Source: DTKD01 sp964494345 (lineage in GTDB: Bacteria > Armatimonadota > UBA5829). Taken from it: a DNA stretch of 64,000 nucleotides. The stretch's first letter is position 1, and every line of letters begins with the position of its first letter. Positions 17,758 through 24,711 of this stretch are shown here, piece after piece. Below the pieces are notes generated by a model. The model made no database searches. It saw nothing but the letters and a program-made list of their open reading frames with translations, and had not been told where the DNA came from. The stretch covers positions 1 through 64,000 of the forward strand of contig CAZBSI010000011.1 in assembly GCA_964494345.1 (NCBI GenBank). The letters run 5' to 3'. Made by a program: the position numbers and the translations under genes.

Positions 17758-18291
17758 ATGAGAAAACATACTAAATACACGGTCGTTTTTGGGCTGGTTC
17801 TCGTGCTGACGAGCTTGACCATCGCAGCCGTATGGGCCGTGCCCGCCAATCCTTATGTCAGTAATCTCATTTGTCTGGATCGACCATATTCAAACCAGTT
17901 GACCGCTATGGTCACTGGGAATCTGGATGGTACGTATCATTATCTTTACACGCTGGTTTTTGCGCAGACCGCATTCCCGGGTCAGAACTTGACGTCTTTC
18001 AGCGTGTCTAATTTTAATCACATGCCATTTACCAATCAGTGGTGCGATTATTCGTTTACTGCGGCTGTTAGTGCGGAATCCATTTATTGGTATATCAACG
18101 TGCCGGTGGGAAAAACGGTCAATTTTTCCTATGATTCCCCTGCGTTCTACGATTTGGCAGATGTTACTATGGACGCGGGCCTGCCAGCCGACGGAATCAC
18201 ACTCGGAATGATCCCGGAGCCAGGCTCTTTAGCTGTAGTGGCTTTCGGGCTGCTGGGAGCCGGTTGGTTGAACATAAGAAGACGACGTTAG
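17758..18291 (+). CDS. PEP-CTERM sorted secreted protein 2
   Basis: A 177-residue exported protein starting at the ATG preceded by GGGAGGGATAGT; an in-frame ATG 36 bases upstream lies inside the terminator and is rejected. Signal peptide (VFGLVLVLTSLTIAAVWA), Tyr/Phe-rich beta domain with YHYLYTLVF, and the sorting tail IPEPGSL, hydrophobic helix, RRRR. Paralogue of the preceding gene. The function of such small PEP-CTERM proteins is unknown; many are extracellular matrix components. Confidence 0.9.
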   Translation: MRKHTKYTVVFGLVLVLTSLTIAAVWAVPANPYVSNLICLDRPYSNQLTAMVTGNLDGTYHYLYTLVFAQTAFPGQNLTSFSVSNFNHMPFTNQWCDYSFTAAVSAESIYWYINVPVGKTVNFSYDSPAFYDLADVTMDAGLPADGITLGMIPEPGSLAVVAFGLLGAGWLNIRRRR

Positions 18292-18304
18292 TCAACAATA
18301 TGCA

Positions 18305-18360
18305 GGTGGCGATCTTCGAATCGCTGAGAAATGAGCGGTGGCGGTTTTCGAATCGCCACC
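18305..18360. repeat. Two palindromic GGTGGCGAT-type repeats
   Basis: GGTGGCGATCTTCGAATCGCTGAG is followed by the better palindrome GGTGGCGGTTTTCGAATCGCCACC. Relatives stand at 23508-23535 and 62069-62092. The following 18380-18440 stretch (GACTTTCGCCCATTTCTCGTTT) is a diverged piece of the 178-bp repeat family seen at 50577-51055. Confidence 0.75.
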
Positions 18361-18452
18361 GTACAGCCCCAAAATGGCCAAAACAGGCCACTTTCAGGAT
18401 TTTCCGACTTTCGCCCATTTCTCGTTTGTTTCCTTCCACGGCCCTCATCTCC

Positions 18453-18481
18453 TTGACCACCTTCGGCGCTCGGACTATAAT
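18453..18481 (+). promoter_or_regulatory. Promoter of tRNA-Ser
   Basis: TTGACC, a 17-base spacer, then perfect TATAAT (18476-18481), 13 bases before the mature tRNA 5' end. Confidence 0.75.
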
Positions 18482-18494
18482 TAAATATCGCTGC

Positions 18495-18580
18495 GGAGGC
18501 GTGGCCGAGTGGTTTAAGGCGGTGGTCTTGAAAACCATTGGACGAAAGTCCCAGGGGTTCGAATCCTCTCGCCTCCGCCA
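18495..18580 (+). tRNA. tRNA-Ser(UGA)
   Basis: GGAGGCG acceptor arm pairs with CGCCTCC. GTGGCCGAGTGGTTTAAGGC forms the D region, the anticodon loop is CTTGAAA (anticodon TGA), a long class II variable arm follows, then GGGGTTCGAATCCTC for the T arm, discriminator G, and an encoded CCA. Length is 86 nt. Confidence 0.97.
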
Positions 18581-18681
18581 ATGTTTTTCTTAAAATATTG
18601 TGTTTAGCGTTGGCCCGCTATTCCGTCCTCGCTCAAGCTCTGCTACAATAGACTCCTATGCCCATTCTTCGGAGGTGTATT

Positions 18682-19899
18682 ATGTCCCGAATGCGGGTTT
18701 CAAAATGGCTTGCGGGCGTTGTGTTGCTGTTGATTATCGCTGCGGTTGTTTTCGCGGCATCGTTGGATCCGGCGGTTATCGGAAAGGACTATCCCGACCA
18801 ATACGCGTCCTTTAAAAAGACTGCTGACGATACTCAATCGACCCCGTATGGCGGCTCCAAACCCTATGATAAACTACAGCGAGATCCGAATCTCAAACGC
18901 CTTTACGCCGGATATGCCTTTGCGGTGGAATACAACGAAGAGCGAGGGCATTATTATACTTTGATAGACCAGCAAGCATCCAAGCGTGTTCAGGTTGCGG
19001 CTCAGCCCGGCGCCTGCGCTAACTGCCATGCCGCAGAGGCCCCCGAGCTTATTCAGCAGATGGGGTGGGAGAATTTCAATAAGACCCCGCTCAAGGAACT
19101 CTCAAGCAAGCTGCATCACGGCCTCACCTGCGTCGATTGCCATGACCCGGAGACTATGGAACTGCGCATAACCCGAAGGGCGTTCATCGAGGGAATGGCT
19201 CAGAGGGGCATCGACGTCACGCAGGCCAGCGACAACCAGATGCGCAGCTACGTATGCGGCCAGTGCCACAGCGAATACTACTTTAAGGGCGAAAACAAGC
19301 TGCTTACTTTCCCGTGGAAAAACGGGCTTACGGTCGATGATATCGACAAATACTACGATGAAGTTGGTTTTTCGGACTGGGTACACGCGGAAACTGGCGG
19401 GCCGGTCGTCAAAATACAGCACCCTGACCTTGAGACGTGGAGCACCGGCATACACGCGAAATCCGGGGTATCGTGCGCTGATTGTCATATGCCGACGGCA
19501 AAAAACGGCGACTCGACCTATACGGATCACTGGATTCGCAGCCCGCTTTTGGCTGACATGAAAGCGTGCAAGAAGTGCCACCAGAGAAGCACGGCTGTGC
19601 TGCGTGAGCGTGTGGCGTTGATACAGGATCGCACGGCTGGATTATTAAAGGACACTGAGACGGCGTTGATCGACGCAATTGACGCAATTAAAGACGCCAA
19701 GCAGTCCGGGGCAAGCGACACCGACCTTGCGAAGGCTTATCAGCTCTATCGCTCTGCCCAGTTGCGATGGGATTTCGTGTCGTCCGAGAATGGAATGGGG
19801 TTCCACAGTCCGCAGGAATCCGCCCGTGTGCTGGCGACTTCGATAGACAGAGCCAGGCAGGCGCAATTGGCCGCCATATTGGCCAAAAAAAGTCGTTGA
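18682..19899 (+). CDS. nrfA: Pentahaem cytochrome c nitrite reductase (NrfA type)
   Basis: A 405-residue protein with an uncleaved or signal-type N-terminal helix (WLAGVVLLLIIAAVVFA). It carries five CxxCH haem sites: CANCH (residues 112-116), CVDCH, CGQCH, CADCH and CKKCH. The order and neighbours (YVCGQCHSEYYF with the active-site Tyr, HPDLETWSTGIHAKSGVSC with the active-site His) match NrfA, which reduces nitrite to ammonium with six electrons. The first, catalytic haem uses His in place of the usual Lys of CxxCK, a variant known from some epsilonproteobacterial NrfA. No nrfH quinol dehydrogenase gene is adjacent. Start at 18682 follows GGAGGTGTATT. Its 3' end overlaps the pyr promoter. 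Confidence 0.9.
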   Translation: MSRMRVSKWLAGVVLLLIIAAVVFAASLDPAVIGKDYPDQYASFKKTADDTQSTPYGGSKPYDKLQRDPNLKRLYAGYAFAVEYNEERGHYYTLIDQQASKRVQVAAQPGACANCHAAEAPELIQQMGWENFNKTPLKELSSKLHHGLTCVDCHDPETMELRITRRAFIEGMAQRGIDVTQASDNQMRSYVCGQCHSEYYFKGENKLLTFPWKNGLTVDDIDKYYDEVGFSDWVHAETGGPVVKIQHPDLETWSTGIHAKSGVSCADCHMPTAKNGDSTYTDHWIRSPLLADMKACKKCHQRSTAVLRERVALIQDRTAGLLKDTETALIDAIDAIKDAKQSGASDTDLAKAYQLYRSAQLRWDFVSSENGMGFHSPQESARVLATSIDRARQAQLAAILAKKSR

Positions 19900-19924
19900 C
19901 AGAGCCATAAACAGGGCTTATAAT
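19896..19924 (+). promoter_or_regulatory. Consensus promoter of the pyr operon
   Basis: TTGACA (19896-19901), a 17-base spacer, TATAAT (19919-19924): a perfect sigma-70-type promoter. It overlaps the stop codon of nrfA. Transcription should start near 19931. Confidence 0.9.
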
Positions 19925-19940
19925 TACTGAAATCTGGAAG

Positions 19941-20016
19941 TCACCTTTAATTCAGCCCCGCGAGGCTGGCAAGGTTTAAGTTAAGATGGGCGCATATATC
20001 GAATGCAAAATAACAG
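19941..20016 (+). promoter_or_regulatory. PyrR-binding leader (anti-antiterminator) of the pyr operon
   Basis: The leader contains CAGCCCCGCGAGGCTGGCAA (19953-19972), matching the conserved PyrR RNA-binding loop (GAGAGGCU-type hexaloop flanked by CAG...CUG). The arms CAGCC and GGCTG close the hairpin. PyrR bound to UMP stabilises this hairpin and favours the terminator just downstream. Confidence 0.8.
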
Positions 20017-20051
20017 GCCTTCTTGCCAACTCGCGGCAGGAAGGCTTTTTT
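20017..20051 (+). terminator. pyr attenuator terminator
   Basis: GCCTTCTTGCC pairs with GGCAGGAAGGC (11 bp, one wobble) and is followed by TTTTTT. It stands 54 bases before pyrR and after the PyrR-binding hairpin. Confidence 0.9.
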
Positions 20052-20104
20052 GTGGCTCGGATACTGATGTCTGAGGTATAAATCTCACTCGTTGCGGAGG
20101 GGAC

Positions 20105-20638
20105 ATGGCAGACAACGTAAAAGAAGTGATGGACGAAAATGAGATCCGGCGTGCGCTGAAAAGGATCGCTCATGAGATCGTCGAGCGCAACAAGGGCGCG
20201 GAGAACCTGGTCATTATTGGAATCCAGAGCCGGGGTGTGCCGATGGCGCAGAGGCTCGCGAAATTGATTGGCGAGATCGAGGGTCTGGAGATGACCATAG
20301 GCAGCCTCAACGTGGCCTTATACAGAGATGATTTCGCTACTCGCACCGCCCGAACGATATCGGCCAGCGATATTCCATTCGATGTGACCGACAAAAACGT
20401 CATTTTGGTCGACGAGGTGCTCTACACCGGACGCACCACGCGGGCTGCCCTTGACGCGATTATGGATCTTGGAAGACCTGCTGTTATTCAACTGGCGGTG
20501 CTCATAGACAGAGGGCATCGCGAACTGCCGGTGCGGGCGGATTATGTCGGCAAAAACATCCCAACTGCCCGGCGGGAGAATGTCAAAGTCCAATGGCGTG
20601 AAACCAACAGCAAAGATGCGGTTGTGATATCGCAGTAG
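20105..20638 (+). CDS. pyrR: Bifunctional pyr attenuation regulator / uracil phosphoribosyltransferase PyrR
   Basis: A 177-residue type I phosphoribosyltransferase fold protein. The PRPP loop is NVILVDEVLYTGRTTRAALD (about residues 99-118). LVIIGIQSRGVPMAQRLA is the conserved N-terminal strand-loop, and LIDRGHRELPVRADYVGKNIPT is the PyrR signature. It binds pyr leader RNA when UMP is high and can also make UMP from uracil. GGAGG precedes ATG. It is the first gene of the pyr operon and lies directly behind its own RNA target. Confidence 0.97.
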   Translation: MADNVKEVMDENEIRRALKRIAHEIVERNKGAENLVIIGIQSRGVPMAQRLAKLIGEIEGLEMTIGSLNVALYRDDFATRTARTISASDIPFDVTDKNVILVDEVLYTGRTTRAALDAIMDLGRPAVIQLAVLIDRGHRELPVRADYVGKNIPTARRENVKVQWRETNSKDAVVISQ

Positions 20639-20682
20639 CAAGAACCTTATTGAGGATCGTTGAAACCCGAGGATACGGATAG

Positions 20683-21624
20683 ATGCAGCTTCAGAGAAAA
20701 GACATTTTGGGTCTGCAGGATATGACTGCCGAGGAGATCAGGCTGATCCTGGATACGGCTATCTCGCATAAAGAGATACTATCCAGGCCTGTCAAAAAGG
20801 TGCCTATTCTGCGCGGCAAGTCCATCTGCACCCTGTTTTATGAAAATAGCACGAGAACACGCACCAGCTTCGAGCTGGCGGCGAAGATAATGAGCGCAGA
20901 TACAACCTCTATTTCGGTCGCGGGGTCTGCTGTCAATAAAGGGGAGTCGTTCAAAGACACTCTGTTGACGTTGGAGGCGATGGGCATAGACCTCTTCGTA
21001 ATTCGCCACGGCGCCAGCGGTTCGCCCCATTTTGCTGCCAGGACTGTGCGATCATGTGTGGTCAATGCCGGCGACGGTACGCACGAGCACCCTACACAGG
21101 GTTTGCTGGATATGTTGACTATTTTGGAAAACAAGAAGGGGATCGAAGACCTGAAGGTCGTGATTGTGGGCGATATTATGCACAGCCGGGTCGCTCGATC
21201 AAATATATGGGGATTGAGCCATATGGGCGCGCAGGTGAGGGTCTGCGGGCCGAGCACTCTGCTGCCTGCGGAAATAGACAAACTGCCGGTTCAGAAGTTC
21301 ACCGACCTTGATGAGGCGCTCGACGGCGCCGACGTGGTTAATATTCTGCGAATCCAACTCGAAAGAATGGATCGCGGCTTCTTCCCCAGCGTGAGAGAGT
21401 ATTCCAGGTTCTTCGGCATAAACAAACAGCGGCTGCGAAAATGCGCTGATGACGTTCTGATTATGCACCCAGGACCGATGAATCGCGGCATCGAAATCAC
21501 CCCGGATGTAGCCGACGGAGAGTTCGCGGTAATAACGGATCAGGTTACCAACGGGGTCGCGATACGAATGGCGTTGCTGTATTTGTTGTTAGGAGGTGGG
21601 GTGTCTAATGTGGCTTCTGCTTAA
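20683..21624 (+). CDS. pyrB: Aspartate carbamoyltransferase catalytic subunit
   Basis: A 313-residue enzyme joining carbamoyl phosphate and aspartate to N-carbamoylaspartate. The carbamoyl-phosphate loop is FYENSTRTRTSFE (about 53-65). HPTQGLLDM and HPGPMNRG are also conserved. No pyrI regulatory gene is nearby, so a trimer under transcriptional control is likely. It overlaps pyrC by 17 bases, whose ribosome-binding site lies inside pyrB. Confidence 0.97.
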   Translation: MQLQRKDILGLQDMTAEEIRLILDTAISHKEILSRPVKKVPILRGKSICTLFYENSTRTRTSFELAAKIMSADTTSISVAGSAVNKGESFKDTLLTLEAMGIDLFVIRHGASGSPHFAARTVRSCVVNAGDGTHEHPTQGLLDMLTILENKKGIEDLKVVIVGDIMHSRVARSNIWGLSHMGAQVRVCGPSTLLPAEIDKLPVQKFTDLDEALDGADVVNILRIQLERMDRGFFPSVREYSRFFGINKQRLRKCADDVLIMHPGPMNRGIEITPDVADGEFAVITDQVTNGVAIRMALLYLLLGGGVSNVASA

Positions 21625-22882
21625 AGGCGGTAGAATAATTGATCCGCTGCGTGGGGTAGATGAAGTCGGCGACTTGCTGATCGTGGACGGGCGGATAGCG
21701 CCCAATTCTCCGACTCCTTCTAATGGCGAGGGGCAGACTATCGACTGCACCGGATTGGTGGTTGCTCCGGGTCTGATAGATATGCACGTCCACCTCCGCG
21801 AGCCGGGTTATGAGCATAAAGAGACCATTGCGACTGCTGCGATGGCTGCTGCGGCAGGTGGGTTTACTACCATATTAGGAATGCCGAACACCAAGCCTGC
21901 TATAGACAATCGCGCCGTGGTGGAGTATGTGCTTACTGAGGGTAAATCGGCTTGTGTGAACGTCCTTACGACTGGCGCTGCCACGAAGAGCAACGATGGG
22001 GCAGAGATGGCTGAGATCGGGGATATGGTCGAAGCTGGCGCAGTTGCGATCTCAGATGATGCCTATCCGGTGCAAAACACCGACTTGATGCGGCGGGTGA
22101 TGGAATATTCGCTGATGTTCAATGTGCCGGTGTTGGCGCACTGCGAGGACACCTCCCTTACCCGCGACGCGGTGATGAACGAGGGAATCAACTCCACCAT
22201 TTTGGGCTTAAGGCCGTGGCCGAGACAGGCCGAGACTATAATGGTTCTGCGCAACATATTGTTATCGGAACTGACAGGCTGCCCTTTGCACATTCAGCAT
22301 ATCAGCGCGTCCGAATCCGTCGGCGCAGTGCGATGGGCGAAGAGCCGGGGCATACCGGTAAGCTGCGAGACTTGCCCACAGTATTTCTCATTGACAGATT
22401 CCGCATTGAACACTTATGACACCAATGCAAAAATAAACCCGCCGCTGAGAACCGATGCGGATGTGGAGGCTATAAAAGAGGCGCTGGCGGACGGCACAAT
22501 CGACGCCATAGCCACCGACCACGCCCCGCATTCACTGGAGGATAAGCAGGTCGAGATGCAATACGCCGCGTTCGGAATGGTCGGTTTGGAGACTGCTCTG
22601 CCGCTTGTTATAACAAACCTGGTCAAGCCGGGGACGCTGACGCTTAGCGATGCTATCTCGAAGATGACTGTCGGTCCCGCGAAGATTCTCGGTTTGGACG
22701 CCGGCACATTGGCCGACGGCGCAATCGGAGATGTCACGGTCTTCGACCCGGACGCGACTATCACCGTGCGAGCCGATAAGTTTAAGTCGATGGGCCGAAA
22801 CACCCCGTTCGATGGAGCCGAGTTGACCGGCAAGGTAGTGGCCACCGTAGTCAACGGAAAGGTCGTCGGTGACGATGAATAG
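21608..22882 (+). CDS. pyrC: Dihydroorotase
   Basis: A 424-residue type I (bacterial pyrC/allantoinase-like) amidohydrolase that cyclises carbamoylaspartate to dihydroorotate. Metal ligands are visible in DMHVHLREPG (HxH), in HCED and HIQHIS, and the Asp in ATDHAPH. ATG at 21608 is chosen because AGGAGGTGGGG lies just upstream. It overlaps pyrB at its 5' end and pyrE at its 3' end. Confidence 0.96.
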   Translation: MWLLLKGGRIIDPLRGVDEVGDLLIVDGRIAPNSPTPSNGEGQTIDCTGLVVAPGLIDMHVHLREPGYEHKETIATAAMAAAAGGFTTILGMPNTKPAIDNRAVVEYVLTEGKSACVNVLTTGAATKSNDGAEMAEIGDMVEAGAVAISDDAYPVQNTDLMRRVMEYSLMFNVPVLAHCEDTSLTRDAVMNEGINSTILGLRPWPRQAETIMVLRNILLSELTGCPLHIQHISASESVGAVRWAKSRGIPVSCETCPQYFSLTDSALNTYDTNAKINPPLRTDADVEAIKEALADGTIDAIATDHAPHSLEDKQVEMQYAAFGMVGLETALPLVITNLVKPGTLTLSDAISKMTVGPAKILGLDAGTLADGAIGDVTVFDPDATITVRADKFKSMGRNTPFDGAELTGKVVATVVNGKVVGDDE

Positions 22883-23474
22883 CCTTTATCTCAAAATATA
22901 CGACGCCGGCTGCATCAAGTTCGGCGAGTTCAAGTTAAAGAGCGGGATTATGTCTCCGGTATATTGTGACTTTCGCGGCCTGGTCGGCAAACCGGCTCTA
23001 TTGAAGGAGATCGGTGAGGCGCTGGGCGACAGAGCGAAGCAGATCGGCTGCGACAGGATCGCGGGGATACCCTATGCGGGGCTGCCTCTGGGGGTAGCGA
23101 CAAGCCTGGCTTCGTCAATCCCGATGATTTACCCGCGCAAAGAGGCAAAAGACTACGGCACCAAAAAGCTCATCGAGGGTGAGTATTCCGAGGGCGATAA
23201 AGTGCTGGTGATAGACGACATCATCACCGACGGCGCCTCAAAAATCGAGGCCATTGCACCCCTGACTGAGGCCGGGTTGGTGGTTAGGGATGTATTGATT
23301 ATTCTGGACAGAGAGCAGGGCGGGGGCAAAATCCTTGCAAAATCCGGCTATAACCTGCACTCACTCGGCACATTGAGCGAAATACTTGCCGTATTAGTCG
23401 AGGCCGGAAAAGTAGACCCATCAATGCAATCAAAAGTCGCCGAATTTATTGCAGCGAATCAGTTTGGCGGATAA
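22875..23474 (+). CDS. pyrE: Orotate phosphoribosyltransferase
   Basis: A 199-residue enzyme converting orotate and PRPP to OMP. The PRPP motif is VLVIDDIITDGASK (about 110-123). IPMIYPRKEAKDYGTKKLIEG carries the flexible loop lysines. Starts at ATG 22875 or GTG 22869; both overlap the end of pyrC. OMP decarboxylase (pyrF), the next enzyme, is not in this operon. Confidence 0.95.
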   Translation: MNSLYLKIYDAGCIKFGEFKLKSGIMSPVYCDFRGLVGKPALLKEIGEALGDRAKQIGCDRIAGIPYAGLPLGVATSLASSIPMIYPRKEAKDYGTKKLIEGEYSEGDKVLVIDDIITDGASKIEAIAPLTEAGLVVRDVLIILDREQGGGKILAKSGYNLHSLGTLSEILAVLVEAGKVDPSMQSKVAEFIAANQFGG

Positions 23475-23507
23475 AGGTTGTCGGTTCACGGTTATCGGTT
23501 ATATGAT

Positions 23508-23535
23508 GGGTGGTGATCTCCGAATCGCCACCCCC
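23508..23535. repeat. Palindromic GGTGGCGAT-type repeat between pyrE and carA
   Basis: GGGTGGTGATCTCCGAATCGCCACCCCC, an imperfect palindrome related to 18337-18360 and 62069-62092. It lies inside the pyr operon in the 149-bp pyrE-carA gap and would form a hairpin in the transcript. Confidence 0.75.
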
Positions 23536-23623
23536 TGAAAGCGAATATCAAGCTGGCGCACTAAACGTACTGGCCGGTTTCCATCCCGCCACACCTGCTT
23601 CGGCAGACAAATTGGAGTAAAAG

Positions 23624-24682
23624 TTGAAAGGCATATTGTTACTCGAAGACGGAACCACATTCGAAGGAACTTCCATCGGTGCGCCCGGCACTGTGGTTGG
23701 CGAGGTGGTCTTTGACACCTCAATGGTCGGCTATCAGGAGAGGCTTACCGATCCTTCTTATGCCGGTCAACTGCTCACTCTCACCTATCCGCTGATTGGA
23801 AACTACGGCGTAAACGAGGTGGATTTGGAGTCGGAGAGGTTTCGGGCAAAAGGTCTGATCGTGCACCAACTCTGCGACAAACCCAGCAACTGGCGATCAA
23901 ACGGCAGTTTGGCGGATTATTTACAGCAAAACGGCGCCGTCTCAATAGAGGGAATCGACACCCGCGCCCTCACCCGCCACCTGCGAATAAACGGCGTGAT
24001 GATGGGAGCCATCAGCACAGAACTAACCTGCGACGAACTCAAAAATGTCCTTCAAACGAGTCCAGTCTACGGCGACGTCAACTATGTAGAACAACTTTCG
24101 GCGGGCGAGGCGTACGAGTGTCCATGCTCATCACCACAAGCGAAATTTCACGTAGCGATTATCGACCTCGGCGTCCCGCGTTCTATGCTAAACCAATTTT
24201 CACAATCAGCCTGCAACACCACCGTCCTGCCGCACGATACTTCGGCAGAGGCAGTGCTGGATCTAAAATCTGATTTAGTCGTGTTCTCGCCGGGGCCGGG
24301 GGACCCTCGTCTTCTGTCAAAACCGTTGGAGACTATGCACGAACTGATCGGTAAAATACCGATTTGGGGGGTTGGCCTGGGTCATCAACTTTTGGCCATG
24401 GCTATGGGCGGGCATATTATCAAGCTCAAATATGGCCACAGAGGGGCCAATCACCCCGTCAAAAATCTGATCACAGGCAAAGTGAGCATAACTACCCAAA
24501 ATCACGGATTCGTCGTCGATACTGAGTCGCTTTCAGATGAATTGGAGGTGACCGCCACCAGCCTCAACGACGGCACAATAGAAGCTTTGCGACACAAACA
24601 TCTGCCGGCTACATCAAGTCAATATGTGCCGGGCTCTCAACTTCTCGAGGAGTATTTAGAGTCGATCGCCGCTCAGAAATAA
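23624..24682 (+). CDS. carA: Carbamoyl-phosphate synthase small subunit, catalytic triad lost
   Basis: A 352-residue CarA with a normal N-terminal domain (LLEDGTTFEGTSIG, MVGYQERLTDPSYAGQLLTLTYP, GIDTRALTRHLR) and a class I amidotransferase domain. The nucleophile motif, normally GxCLGHQ, reads GVGLGHQ: codon 251 is GGC (Gly) instead of Cys. The catalytic HPE segment before PGP is also missing; the equivalent region reads SSQYVPGS. Thus neither the Cys nor the His/Glu of the triad is present, and glutamine hydrolysis should be impossible. It may serve as a structural subunit with an ammonia-dependent CarB. TTG start with GGAG upstream; carB follows in 29 bp. Confidence 0.88.
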   Translation: MKGILLLEDGTTFEGTSIGAPGTVVGEVVFDTSMVGYQERLTDPSYAGQLLTLTYPLIGNYGVNEVDLESERFRAKGLIVHQLCDKPSNWRSNGSLADYLQQNGAVSIEGIDTRALTRHLRINGVMMGAISTELTCDELKNVLQTSPVYGDVNYVEQLSAGEAYECPCSSPQAKFHVAIIDLGVPRSMLNQFSQSACNTTVLPHDTSAEAVLDLKSDLVVFSPGPGDPRLLSKPLETMHELIGKIPIWGVGLGHQLLAMAMGGHIIKLKYGHRGANHPVKNLITGKVSITTQNHGFVVDTESLSDELEVTATSLNDGTIEALRHKHLPATSSQYVPGSQLLEEYLESIAAQK

Positions 24683-24711
24683 CGACGACGGGCCTTAGTA
24701 TTGGAGTATCA

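Noticed and set aside
18384..18450. Coding sequence between the PEP-CTERM gene and tRNA-Ser
   Set aside because: Open frames here run through repeat fragments and the tRNA itself.
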